From Eriocheir sinensis (Eukaryota > Arthropoda > Malacostraca > Decapoda > Varunidae), in the NCBI RefSeq assembly GCF_024679095.1, contig NW_026111754.1:310001-374000 (forward strand): a stretch of DNA of 64,000 bases, read 5' to 3'. Under the pieces are notes generated by a model. That model ran no database searches, was not told the origin of the DNA, and was given only the letters and a program-made list of their open reading frames with translations. Positions 1-14,185 of this stretch are shown here, in pieces (within the stretch, counting starts at the first letter, position 1; the number at the start of each line of letters is the position of its first letter). Made by a program: the position numbers and the translations under genes.

Positions 1-380
1 GTATTGAAATAGATATGCAAAATACATATAAAACAATGTAAATTTGTTTAGAAATATATATTCGAATACACATAAAATAACGTAGATTTGTATAAAAATA
101 TATATGCAAAATACTTATAAAATGAAGTAAATACGTATAAGAAAATGTATACAAAATACACATAAAATAATGTAAATTCGTATCAAAATAAATAAACAAA
201 ATACCAATAAAAGAATGTGTATTTGAATAAATATAAATATACAAAATACACATAAAACAACGTAAATTTGTATAAAACTATACAAAAATACACAGAAGTA
301 ATTAAATTCGTATGAAAATAGATATACAAAATACAGATAAAATAAGCTAAATTTGAATTGAAATGTATATACAAAATACA
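1..380 (-). repeat. 45-bp AT satellite, A-rich orientation
   Basis: Units read GTAAATTTGTAT ... CAAAATACACATAAAAT, the reverse complement of the T-rich unit. The block is cut by the window start. It ends at a switch (ACAAAATACAATATTTTATG) that recurs near 17997 and, inverted, near 23504 (junction D). Confidence 0.85.
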
Positions 381-1000
381 ATATTTTATGTGTATATTTG
401 TATTTAGGTTATTTTATGTGCATTTTGTATATATATTTTCATCCAAAATTACATTATTTTCTTAATTTAATTCGATACGAATTTAGATTATTTCATAGGT
501 ATTTTCTATACATATTTTTATACTCATTTACATTACCTAATGCGTGTTTTGTATATATATTTTTATGCAAATTTATTTTATGTTCATTTTTGTACATATA
601 TTTTTATAGAAATTTGCGTTATTTTATGTATATAGGTTTATATAAATTTACGTTATTTTATGTGCATTTTGTATATTTATATTTATACAAATACACATTC
701 TTTTATTGGTATATTGTTTATTTACATTTATACGAATTTACATTATTTTATGTGTATTTTGTATACATTTTTTATACGTATTTACTTAATGTTATGTATA
801 TTTTGTATATGTATTTTATAGAAATCTACGTTATTTTATGTGTATTCGTATATATATTTGAAACAAATTTACATTATTTTATATGTATTTTCCATATCTA
901 TTTCAATACAAATTTACCTTATTGTATGTGCATTTTGTATATTTATTTTAATACAAATTGAAATATTTTATGTGTATTTTGGTATCAATAATTTTATAAA
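381..1000 (+). repeat. 45-bp AT satellite, T-rich orientation
   Basis: About 14 monomers in the T-rich orientation. The variant order (CATCCAAAATTACATT, then TATACTCATTTACATT, then TTTTATGCAAATTT) is the same as at 18050-18200, 36530-36700, 40390-40550, 45640-45790, 59040-59190 and 62150-62300. The block ends with GGTATCAATAATTTTATAAA at a switch shared with about 18626 (junction E). Confidence 0.85.
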
Positions 1001-1825
1001 AAAACGTAAATTTGTATAAAAAAATATGTACAAAACACAAATAGAATAATGTAAAATCGTATCAAAATAAATACACAGAATATTAATAAAATAATGTAAA
1101 TTTGTATGAAAATAAAGATGCAAAATACCCATAAAATAACGCATTTTTTTCATTTATAAAAATATATATACCAAAATACACATCAAAAATTAAATTTGTA
1201 TTAAAATAAATATACAAAAAACACATACAATAAGGTAAATTTGTATTGAAATAGATATGCAAAATACATATAAAACAATGTAAATTTGTTTCAAAATATA
1301 TATACGAATACACATAAAATAACGTAGATTTCTATAAAAATATATATACAAAATACACATAAAATGAAGTAAATACGTATAAAAAAATGTATACAAAATA
1401 AACATAAAATAATGTAAATTCGTATCAAAATAAATAAACAAAATACCAATAAAAGAATGTGTATATGTATAAATATAAATATACAAAATACACATAAAAT
1501 AACGTAAATTTATAAAAAACTATATACAAAAATACAGAGAAGTAATTAAATTTGTATGAAAATATATACAAAATACACACAAAATAAGCTAAATTTGAAT
1601 TGAAATATATATACAAAATACATGAAATAAAGTAAATTTGTATCAAAATATTTATACAAATACACATATAATAACGTAAATTTGTATGAAAATATATAAA
1701 CAAAATACACATTAAATAATGTAAATACGTATAAAAAAATATGTACAAAATACACATATAATCATGTAATTCGTATCAAAATAAATAAACAAAATACCAA
1801 TAAATAATATAAATTTGTATGAGTA
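1001..1825 (-). repeat. 45-bp AT satellite, A-rich orientation
   Basis: About 18 A-rich monomers. The block is mirrored by 8508-9330: both run outward from the same switch sequence (junction A, GAGTAAACGTGTATGTTGC), but in opposite directions. Confidence 0.85.
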
Positions 1826-1860
1826 AACGTGTATGTTGCATATTTTTTCAATACAAATTT

Positions 1861-2366
1861 ACCTTATTATATACGCATTTTGTATATTAATTTTAATACA
1901 AATTTAATAATTCGATGTGTATTTTTGTATCTGTATTTTTATAAACATATGCTTTATTTTTTGGGTATTTTGCATCTTTATTTTCATACAAATTTACATT
2001 ATTTAATTGATATACTGCTCATTCATTTTGATACGAATTGACATTATTCTATGTGTATTTTGTATATATTTTTCATGCAAATGTTCGTTATTTTATGTGT
2101 ATTTGTTTATATATTTTGACACAAATTTTCAATATTTTATGGGTATTTTGTATATACATTTCAAAAGAAATTTACCTAGTTGTATGTGTATTTTGTATAT
2201 CTATTTTCATACAAACTCAAATTATTTCTATGTATTTTTGTATATATTTTAATACAAATTTTTGTTATGTTATGTGTATTTTGGAAATTTATTTTCATTC
2301 AAATATATATTATTTTATTGGTGTTTTGTTGATTTATATTGATACGAATTTACATTATTTTATATG
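1861..2366 (+). repeat. Direct duplication, copy 1 (partner 2579-3084)
   Basis: The ordered variants ACCTTATTATATACGC, ATTCGATGTGTATTTTTG, TTTTTTGGGTATTTTGCATC, CTGCTCATTCATTTT and GTTGATTTATATTGATACG recur in the same order about 719 bp downstream. Copy 1 continues into TATGTACTTTGTATATAT. Copy 2 changes into (TA)n at exactly that point. Confidence 0.8.
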
Positions 2367-2578
2367 TACTTTGTATATATATATTTATACGCTTTTACAT
2401 TATTTAATATTTATTTTGAATATATATATTTTTATACAAATTCATGGTATTCTATGTGTATTTGTATATATATTTTCAAATAAATTTACATTATTTTATG
2501 TGTATTTTGTACATATATTTTATTACAGAGGTACCTTATTTTATGTTTATTTTGTATGTGTATTTTGTATACAAATTT

Positions 2579-3329
<751 letters not shown>

Positions 3330-3359
3330 TATTTATATATATTTTGAATACATTTTTTT

Positions 3360-5150
3360 ATACGTATTTACTTAATTTTATGTGTATTTTGTATATATAT
3401 TTTTATAGAAATCTACGTTTTTTTATTTGTATTCGTATATATATTTTGAAACAAATTTACATTGTCTTATATGGATTTTTGCATATCTCTTTCAATACAA
3501 ATTTACCTTATTGTATGTGCATTTTGTGTATTTATTTCAATGCAAATTTAAATATTTTATATGTATTTTAGTATATATATTTTTATAAGAAATGCGCTAT
3601 TTTATAGGAATTTTGCAACTTTGTTTTCATACAAATTTACATTATTTTATTAATATTCGGCGTATTTATTTTCATACGATGTTACATTATTCTATTTGTT
3701 TTTTGTATATACTTTTTTATACATATTTACATTATTTAATGTGTATCTTGCATATATATTTTATTCAAATTTATTATCTAATATCTGTTTTCATACAAAT
3801 ACATTCCTTTCATGATATTTTGTTTATTTATTTTGACACGAATTTACATTATTTGATATGTATTTTGTATATATATTTTTATACGTATTTACATAATTTC
3901 ATATGTATTTTGTATATATATTTCTATAGAAATCTACTTTATTTTATGTTTATTCGTATATATATTTTGAAACAGATTTACATTGTTTTATACGTATTTT
4001 TGAATATCTCTTTCAATACAAATTTACCTTACTGTATATGCATTTTGTATATTTATTTCAATACAAATTTAAATATTTTATGTGTATTTTGGTAAATATA
4101 TTTTAATAAAAATGCGATAATTTTTGGGAATTTTGCATCTTTATTTTCATACAAATTTACATTAATTTATTGATATTCTGTGTATTTATTTTGATACGAT
4201 TTTACATTATTCTTTTTGTTTTTTGTATATATTTTTTTTACACATTTACATTATTTAATGTGTATCTTGCATATATATTTTATACAAATTTACGTTATTT
4301 TAAGTGTTTTTGTTTATATATTTTCATTCAAATTTACATTATTTGATGTGTATTTTGTATATGTATTTCAATACAAATTTACCAAATTTTATGTGTATTT
4401 TGTATATTTCTTTTCAAACGAATTTAAATTATTTTTGTGTATTTTTGTATATAGTTTTATACAAATTTAGGTTATTTTATGTACGCATTTACATTATTTA
4501 GTGTGTGTTTTGTATATATATTTTTATGCAAATTTACTTTATTTTATGTGCATTTTTGTACATATATTTTTATAGAAATTTGCGTTATTTGTAAATGTTT
4601 TCTCATACAAATTTACATTATTTTATTGCTATTTTGTTTATTTATTTTGATACGAGTTACATGATTATATGTGTATTTTGTACATGTTTTTTATACGTAT
4701 TTACATTACTTAATGTGTATTTTGTTTAAATATTTTTAAACAAATCTACGTTATTATATGTATTTGTATAAATATTTTGATACAGATTTACATTATTTTA
4801 TGTATTTTGTATGTACATTTCAATTCAAATTTAGCTTATTTTAGCTGTATTTTGTATATATATTTTCATACAAATTTAATTACTTCTGTATTTTGTATAT
4901 AGTTTTATACAAATTTACGATATTTTTTGTGTATTTTGTATATTTATATTTATACAAATACACATTCTTTTACTCTTATTTAATTTATTTATTTTGATAC
5001 GATTTTTATGTGTATTTTGTATTCATTTTTTTATACGTATTTACTTCATTTTATGTGTATTTTGTATATATTTTTATAGAAATCTACGTTATTTTATGTG
5101 TATTCGTATATATATTTTGAAACAAATTTACATTGTTTATTATGTATTTT
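3360..5150 (+). repeat. Segmental duplicate of 42890-44840 (LINE-free copy)
   Basis: Shares with 42890-44840 an ordered set of private variants: ACGTTTTTTTATTTG, GCATATCTCTTTCAATAC, AAGAAATGCGCTATTTTA, AATATTCGG, TCATACGATGTTACATT or its GATACG variant, TATTATCTA, GTACGCATTT, GATACAGATTTACATT and TTTTAGCTGTATTTTG. It lacks the LINE fragment at the equivalent position near 3466, so it serves as an empty-site comparator. Confidence 0.8.
4474..4497 (+). repeat. Truncated half-monomer marker (about 22 bp)
   Basis: TTTTATGTACGCATTTACAT is a monomer with its middle deleted. The same short unit, always between a TTTAGGTTA monomer and a TTTAATGTGTGT-like or TTTAGTGTGTG-like monomer, occurs near 17098, 31370, 37477, 41338, 44206, 50110 and 63099. 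It is a useful landmark of the higher-order repeat. Confidence 0.8.
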
Positions 5151-5180
5151 TGAATATCTCTTTCAATACAAATTTATCTC

Positions 5181-5627
5181 TCCATATATACCAAAATACA
5201 CATAAAAAAATTAAATTTGTATTAAAATAAATATTTAAAAAACACATACAATAAGGTAAATTTGTATTGAAATATATATGCAAAATACATATAAAACAAT
5301 GTAAATTTGTTTCAAAATATATATACGAATACACATAAAATAACGTAGATTTCTATAAAAATATATATACAAAATACACATAAATGAAGTAAATACGTAT
5401 AAAAAAATGTTTACAAAATACTCATAAATAATGTAAATTGCATCAAATAAATATACAAAATACCAATAAAATATGTATTTGTATAAATATAAATATACAA
5501 AATACACATAAAATAACGTAAATTTATATAAAACTATATACAAAAATACGCAGAAGTATTTTAATTTGTATGAAAATAGATATACAAAATAAGGTAAATT
5601 CGTTTCAAATTCAATAAACAATATTCA
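5181..5627 (-). repeat. 45-bp AT satellite, A-rich orientation
   Basis: About 10 monomers with a variant order like 1180-1560 (CCAAAATACACAT, CAATAAGGTAAATTTG, GTTTCAAAATATATATACG). Orientation flips at both ends. Confidence 0.8.
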
Positions 5628-5668
5628 GATTTTATAAAAATAATATAAAATCAGATTATCAGATTTTC
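5628..5668. repeat. Atypical junction with short stem-loop
   Basis: Between an A-rich and a T-rich block lies about 40 bp that does not fit the monomer. GATTTTAT (5628-5635) and ATAAAATC (5645-5652) can pair around a 9-nt loop, followed by AGATTATCAGATTTTC. Probably debris of a rearrangement. Confidence 0.5.
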
Positions 5669-7872
5669 TATATCTATTTTCATACAAACTCAAATTATTT
5701 CTATGTATTTTTGTATATATTTTAATACAAATTTTAGTTATGTTATGTGTATTTTGTAAATTTATTTTCATTCAAATATATATTATTTTATTGGTGTTTT
5801 GTTGATTTATATTGATACGAATTTACATTATTTTATATGTACTTTGTATATATATTTTTATACGCTTGCACATTATTTAATATTTATTTTGAATATATAT
5901 TTTTATTCAAACTCATGGTATTTTATGTGTATTTGAATATATATTTTCATATAAATTTACATTATTTTATGTGTATTTTGTACATATATTTTTTTACAAA
6001 TCTACCTTATTTTATATTTATTTTGTATATGTATTATGTATATTTATATTTATCCAAATACACATTCTTTTATTGCTATTTTGTTTATTTATTTTAAATC
6101 GAATTTACATTATTTTATGTGTATTTTGTATACATTTTTTATACGTATTTACTTAATTTTATGTGTATTTTGTATATATTTTTTATAGAAATCTACGTTT
6201 TTTTATTTGTATTCGTATATATATTTTGAAAAAAAATTACATTGTTTTATATGTATTTTTGCATATCTCTTTCAATACAAATTTACCTTATTTTATGTGC
6301 ATTTTGTATATTTATTTCAATACAAATTTAAATATTTTATGTGTATTTTGGTATATATATTTTTATAAGAAATGCGCTATTTTATGGGAATTTTGCATCT
6401 TTATTTTCATAAAAATTTAAATTATTTTATTAATATTCGGTGTATTTATTTTGATACGAATTTACATTATTCTATTTGTTTTTTGTATATACTTTTTTAT
6501 ACATATTTACATTATTTAATGAGTATCTTGCATATATATTTTATACAAATTTATTATCTATTATCTATTTTATACAAATACACATTCTTTTCATGATATT
6601 TTGTTTATTTATTTTGACACGAGTTTACATTATTTGATATGTATTTTGTATATATATTTTTATACGTATTTACATAATTTCATATGTATTTTGTATGTAT
6701 ATTTCTATAGAAATCTACTTTATTTTATGTGTATTCGTATATGTATTTTGAAACAAATTTACATTGTTTGATATGTATTTTGAATATCTCTTTAATACAA
6801 ATTTACCTTACTGTATATGCATTTTGTATATTTATTTTAATACAAATTTAAATATTTTATGTGTATTTTGGTATATATATTTTATAAAAATGCGATAATT
6901 TTGGGAATTTTGCATCTTTATTTTTATACAAATTTACATTAATTTATTGATATTCTGTGTATTTATTTTGATACGATTTTACATTATTCTTTTTGTTTTT
7001 TGTATATATTTTTTTTACACATTTACATTATTTAATGTGTATCTTGCATATATATTTTATACAAATTTACGTTATTTTAAGTGTATTTGTTTTATATTTT
7101 CATTCAAATTTACATTTATTTTAATTGAAATTACATTATTGTATGTGTATTTTGTATACATTTTTTATACGTATTTACTTAATTTTATGTGTACTTTGTA
7201 TATATATTTTTATAGAAATCTACGTTTTTTTATTTGTATTCGTATATATATTTTAAAACAAATTTACATTGTTTTATATGTATTTTTGCATATCTCTTTC
7301 AATACAAATTTACCGTATTGTATGTGCATTTTGTATATTTATTTCAATGCAAATTTAAATATTTTATGTGTATTTTGGCATATATATTTTTATAAGAAAT
7401 GCGCTATTTTATGGGAATTTTGCATCTTTATTTTCATTCAAATTTACATTATTTTATTAATATTCGGTGTATTTATTTTGATTCAAATTTACATTATTTT
7501 ATGTGTATTTTGTGTATGTATTTCAATACAAATTTACCTAATTTTATGTGTATTTTGTATATTTATTTTCATTCAAATTTAAAATATTTTTGTGCATTTT
7601 TGTATATAGTTTGATACAAATTTAGGTTATTTTATATGTATTTTGTATATCTATTTTCATACAAATACACATTCTTTTATTAATATTTTGTTTATTTATT
7701 TTGGCGCGAATTTTATGTGAATTTGTTTTCATTTCATACAAATTTACATTATTTTATGTGTATTTTGCACATGTGTTTAAATACAAATTTAACTAATTAT
7801 ATGTGTATTTTGTATATCTATTTTCATACAAATTGATTTTTTTTTGTATATATTTTTATTCAAATTTTCGTA
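5669..7872 (+). repeat. 45-bp AT satellite, T-rich orientation
   Basis: About 48 monomers. The order from about 6170 to 7100 repeats that of 3400-4330 (ACGTTTTTTTATTTG, then GCGCTATTTTATGGGAA, then ATTCGGTG, then TATTATCTATTATC). A second partial copy follows at 7140-7450. Ends at CAAATTTTCGTAAT. Confidence 0.85.
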
Positions 7873-8507
7873 ATCTTATAAAAATATATATAGCAAAATA
7901 CACATAAAATATTTAAATTTGCATTGAAATAAATATACAAAATGCACATACAATAAGGTAAATTTGTATTGGAAGAGATATGCAAAAATACATATAAAAC
8001 AATGTAAATTTGTTTCAAAATATATATACGAATACAAAAAAAAAAAACGTAGATTTCTATAAAAATATATAATACACATAAAATTAAGTAAATACGTATA
8101 AAAAAATGTATATAAAAATACACATAAAATAATGTAAATTCGAATTAAAATAAATAAACAAAATACCAATAAAAGAATGTGTATTTGGATAAATATAAAT
8201 ATACAAAATACACATACAAAATAAACATAAAATAAGGTAGATTTGTAAAAAAATATATGTACAAAATACACATAAAATAATGTAAATATATGTAAAAATA
8301 TATATACAAATACACATAAAATACTATGAATTTGTATAAAAATATATATTCAAAATAAATATTAAATAATGTAAAAGCGTATAAAAATATATATACAAAT
8401 ACAGATACAAAAATACATATCGAATAATTAAATTTGTATTAAAATTAATACACAAAATGCGTATATAATAAGGTAAATTTGTTTTGAAAAAATATGCAAC
8501 ATACATG
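7873..8507 (-). repeat. 45-bp AT satellite, A-rich orientation, with internal deletion
   Basis: Begins at CTTATAAAAATATATATA, a breakpoint also used near 31556 and 63275. Around 8397 two variants that are about 430 bp apart in the inverted copy at 1910-2370 are adjacent, which indicates an internal deletion. Ends at junction A. Confidence 0.85.
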
Positions 8508-9943
8508 TTTACTCATACAAATTTATAATATTTTATTGGTATTTTGTTTATTTATTTTGATACGAATTACATGATTATATGTGTATTTTGTACATATTTT
8601 TTTATACGTATTTACATTATTTAATGTTTATTTTGTTTATATATTTTCGTACAAATTTACGTTATTATATGTGTATTTGTATAATTATTTTGATACAAAT
8701 TTACTTTATTTCATGTATTTTGTATATATATTTCAATTGAAATTTAGTTTATTTCATGTGTATTTTGTATATATTTTCATACAAATTTAATTACTTCTGT
8801 GTAATTTTGTATATAGTTTTATATAAATTTACGTTATTTTATGTGTATTTTGTATATTTATATTCATACAAATACACATTCTTTTATTGGTATTTTGTTT
8901 ATTTATTTTGATACGAATTTACATTATTTTATGTGTATTTTGTATACATTTTTTTATACGTATTTACTTCATTTTATGTGTATTTTGTATATATATTTTC
9001 ATAGAAATCTACGTCATTTTATGTGTATTCGTATATATATTTTGAAACAAATTTACATTGTTTTATATGTATTTTGCATATCTATTTCAAATCAAATTTA
9101 CCTTATTGTATGTGTTTTTTGTATATTTATTTTAATACAAATTTAATTTTTTGTTGTGTATTTTGGTATATATATATTTATAAATAAAAAAAATTCGTTA
9201 TTTTAGGGGTATTTTGCTTCTTTATTTTCATACAAATTTACATTATTTTATTAATATTCTGTGTATTTATTTTGATACGATTTTACATTATTCTATTTGT
9301 GTTTTGTACATATTTTTTATACAAATTTGTTTATGTATTTTCATTCAAATTTACATTATTTTATGTGTATTTTGTGTATGTATTTCAATACAAATTTACC
9401 TAATTTTATGTGTATTTTGTATATTTATTTTCATACAAATTTAAAATATTTTTGTGTATTTTTGTATATAGTTTGATACAAATTTAGATTATTTTATGTG
9501 TATTTTGTATATCTATTTTCATACAAATACACATTCTTTTATTGATATTTTGTTTATTTATTGTGACGCGAATTTACATTATTTAATGTGTATTTTGTAT
9601 ATATATTTTCATACGTATTTACATCATTTCATGTGTATTTTGTATAGTTTTAAACAAATTTATATTATTTAATGTGTATTTTGTATATATATATTTATAC
9701 AAATACACATACTTTTATTTTTATTTTGTTTATTTATTTTGATACTAATTTACATTATCTTATGTGTATTTTGTATACATTTTTTATACGTATTTACTTA
9801 ATTTTATGTGTATTTTGTATATATATTTTTATAGAAATCTACCTTATTTCATGCGTATTCGTATATATATTTTGAATCAAATTTACATTGTTTATATGTT
9901 TTTTGCATATCTATTTTTGTGTATTCTGTATTTATTTTTGTTA
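8508..9943 (+). repeat. 45-bp AT satellite, T-rich orientation
   Basis: About 31 monomers between junction A and junction B (GTGTATTCTGTATTTATTTT then TGTTATACATAG). The stretch 9600-9700 is the unexpanded form of the TA locus found expanded at 15375 and 26117: it has only TATATATAT before TTATACAAATACACAT. Confidence 0.85.
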
Positions 9944-10450
9944 TACATAGAATAATGTAAAATCGTATCAAAATAAGTACACAGAATATCAATAAAATAA
10001 TTCAAATTTGTATGAAAATAAAGATGCAAAATACCCATAAGATAAAGCATATTTTTTTTTAAAAATACATATATAAAAATACACATAGAATAATTAAATT
10101 TGTATTAAAATTAATATACAAAATGCACACATACAATAAGGTAAATTTGTATTGAAAAAAAAACGCAAAATACAAATAAAACAGTGTAAATTTGTTTCAA
10201 AATATATATACGAATACACATAAAATAACGTAGATTTCTATAAAAATATATATACAAAATACACATGAAATTATGTAAATACGTATAAAAATATATATAT
10301 AAAATCCATATTAAGTAATGTAAATTCGTGACAAAATAAATAAACAAAATATCATGAAAAGAATGTGTATTTGTATGAAAATAAATAATAGATAATAAAT
10401 TTGTATGTAATATATATGCAAGATACATTTAAATAATGTAAATATGTATA

Positions 10451-10493
<43 letters not shown>

Positions 10494-10916
10494 AAAAATA
10501 AATAGAATAATGTAAAATCGTATCAAAATAAATACACCGAATATTAATAAAATAATGTAAATTTGTATGAAAATAAAGATGCAAAATTCCCATCAAATAG
10601 CGCATTTCTTATAAAAATATATATACCAAAATGCACATAAAATGTTTAAATTTGTATTGAAATAAATATACAAAATGCACATACAATAAGGTAAACTTCT
10701 ATTGAAAGAGATATGCAAAAATATATATAAAACAATGTAAATTTGTTTCAAAATATATATACGAATACACATAAAATAACGTAGATTTCTATAAAAATAT
10801 ATATACAAAATACACATAAAATTAAGTAAATACGTATAAAAAAATGTAACAAATACACATAAAATAATGTAAATTCGAAACAAAATAAATAAACAAAATA
10901 CCAATAAAAGAATGTA
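9944..10916 (-). repeat. 45-bp AT satellite, A-rich orientation
   Basis: About 21 monomers, containing the (AT)n tract at 10459-10491. Ends where CAATAAAAGAATGTATATC turns into T-rich units. Confidence 0.85.
10459..10491. repeat. Short (AT)n tract, about 33 bp
   Basis: A pure AT run after nine A residues, replacing the core of one monomer whose flanks (AATATGTATAAAA and ACAAAAAATAAATAGAATAA) remain recognisable. Confidence 0.9.
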
Positions 10917-11978
10917 TATCTATTTATTTTAATACAAAATCAAATATTTTATGTTTTTTCGAATATATATTTTTATAAAAAATGCGTTATTTTATGGGTA
11001 TTTTGCATCTTAATTTTCATACAAATTTACATTATTTTATTAATATTTTCTGTATTTATTTGATACGATTTTACATTATTTTATTTATGTTTAGTATATA
11101 TTTTTTTTATACATATTTACATTATTTAATGTGTTTTTTGTATATATATATATATATATGTGATACATATTTACGTTATTTTAAGTTATTTTATGTGTAT
11201 TTGTTTATATATTTTGATACAAATTTACAATATTTTATGGGTATTTTGTATATATATTTCAAAAGAAATTTACTTAGTTTTATATGTATTTTGAATATCT
11301 ATTTTCATACAAACTCAAATTATTTTAATGTATTTTTGTATATATTTCAATAAAAATTTTAGTTATGTTATGTGTGTTTTATAAATCTATTTTCAATAAA
11401 ATATATATTATTTTATTGGTATTTTGTTGATTTATATTGATACGAATTTACATTATTTTATATGTACTTTATATATATATTTTTATACGCATTTACATTA
11501 TATAATATTTATTTTGAATATATAATTTTATACAAATGCATGGTATTTTATGTGTATTTGTATATATATTTTCATATAAATTTACATTATTTTATGCGTA
11601 TTTTGAACATATATTTCATTACAAATTTACCTTATTTTATGTTTATTTTGTATGTGTATTTTGTACATTTATATTTATACCAATACACATTCTTTTATTG
11701 GTATTTTGTTTATTTATTTTGTTTCGAGTTTACATTATTTTATGTGTATTTTGTTTACATATTTTTATACGTATTTACTTAATTTTATGTGTATTTTGTA
11801 TATATATTTTTTTTATAGAAATCTACGTTATTTTATGTGTATACGTATATATATTTTGAAACAAATTTACATTGTTTTATATGTATTTTTTCAAATCTCT
11901 TTCAATAGAAGTTTACGTTATTGTATGTGCATTTTGTATATTTATTTCAATACAAATTTAAATATTTTATGTGTATAC
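10917..11978 (+). repeat. 45-bp AT satellite, T-rich orientation
   Basis: About 23 monomers, with a small TA run at 11141-11159. Ends at GTGTATACATGTACAAAA, where the strand flips. Confidence 0.85.
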
Positions 11979-14185
11979 ATGTACAAAAAATACATAAAAT
12001 AATGTAGATTTGTATGAAATGAAAACAAATACATTTTATATAAAATATATATACAAAATACACATAGAATAATGTAAAATCATATTAAAATAAATACACA
12101 GAATATCAATAAAATAATGTAAATTTGTATGAAAATAAAGATGCAAAATTCCCATAAAATAAAGCATATTTTATAAAATACATATACAAAAATACACATA
12201 GATTAATCAAATTTGTATTAAAATTAATATACAAAATGCACATACAATAAGGTAAATTTGTATTGAAAAAATATGCAAAATACACATAAAACAATGTAAA
12301 TTTGTTTCAAAATATATATACGAATACACATAAAATAACGCAGATTTCTATAGAAATATATATACAAAATACACTTGAAATAATGTAAATACGTATAAAA
12401 ATATATATACAAAATACACATTAAATAATGTTAATTCGTGTCAAAATAAATAAACAAAATATCATGAAAAGAATGTGTATTTTTATGAAAATAGATATAC
12501 AAAATACACATAAAATAACCTAAATTTGTATAAAACTATAAACAAAAATACACAAAAATAATTTAAACTTGTATGAAAATAAATATACAAAAAACATATA
12601 AAATTAGGTAAATTTGTATTGAAATACATATACAAAATACACACAAAATAATGTAAATTTGAATGAAAATATATAAACATATAGACTTAAAATAACGTAA
12701 ATTTGTATCAAATATATATACAAAAAACACATTAAATAATGTAAATATGTATAAAAAAATATATACAAAACACAAATAAAATAATGTAAAATCGTATCAA
12801 AATAAATACAGAAAATATTAATAAAATAATATAAATTTGTATGAAAACTAAAATGCAAAATAACCATAAAATAACGCATTTTTTATAAAAATATATATAC
12901 GAAAAAACATAAAATATTTGATTTTGTATTAAAATAAATAGATATACAAAATACACATAAAATAAGCTAAATTAAATGAAAAATATATACAAAATACACA
13001 TAGAATAATGTAAAATCGTATCAAAATAAATACACAGAGTATCAATAAAATAATGTAATTTTGTGTGAAAATAAAGATGCAAAATACCTATAAAATAAAG
13101 CATATTTTTTTAAAAATACATATACAAAAATACACATAGAATAATTAAATTTGTAACAAAATTAATATACAAAATGCACGTACAATAAGGTAAATTTGTA
13201 TTGAAAAAATATACAAAATGCGCATTAAAGCGTAAATTTGTTTAAAAATCTATATACGAATACACATAAAAAAACGTACATTTCTATACAAAATACACAT
13301 GAATTGATGTAAATACGTATAAAAATATATATATACAAAATACACATTAAATAATTTATATTCTCGTCAAAATAAATAAACAAAATATCAATAAAAGAAT
13401 GTGTATTTGTATGAAAATAAATATACAAAATACTCATAAAATAACCTAAGTTTGTATAAAACTATATACAAAAATACACAAAAATAATTTAAATTTGTAT
13501 GAAAATAAATATTCAAAATACACATAAAATTAGGTAAATTTGTATTGAAATACATATACAAAATACACATAAAATAATGGAAATTTGAATGAAAATATAT
13601 AAACATATACACTTAAAATAACATAACTTTTTATCAAATATATATACAAAATACTAATTAAATAATGTAAATATGTATAAAAAATATATACAAAACACAA
13701 ATAGAATAATGTAAAATCGTATCAAAATAAATACACAGAATATTAATTAAATAATGTAGATTTGTATGAAAATAAAGATGCAAAATAGCCATAAAATAAC
13801 GCATTTTTTATAAAAATATATATTCCAAAATAAACATAAAATATTAAACTTTTTATTAAAATAAATATAAAAAATGCACATACTGTAAGGTAAATTTGTA
13901 TTGAAATAGATATGCAAAATACATATAAAACAATGTAAATTTGTTTCAAAATATATATACGAATACACATAAAATAACGTTGATTTCTATAAAAATATAT
14001 ACAAAATACACATAAAATGAAGTAAATACTATTAAAAATGAATACAAAATACACATAAAATCGTATCAAAATAAATAAACAAAATACCAGTAAAAGAATG
14101 TGTATTTGTATAAATATAATATACAAAATACACATAAAATATCGTAAATTTGTATAAAACTATATACAAAAATACAAAGAAGAAA
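11979..14185 (-). repeat. 45-bp AT satellite, A-rich orientation
   Basis: About 48 monomers. 12000-12960 matches 57130-58060 in the same orientation (shared rare features GAAATGAAAACAAATACATT and ACATATAGACTTAAAATAAC). From about 11985 it forms the outer part of the large inverted duplication whose partner ends near 29565. Ends at AAGAAGAAATGCACATTC (junction K). Confidence 0.85.
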
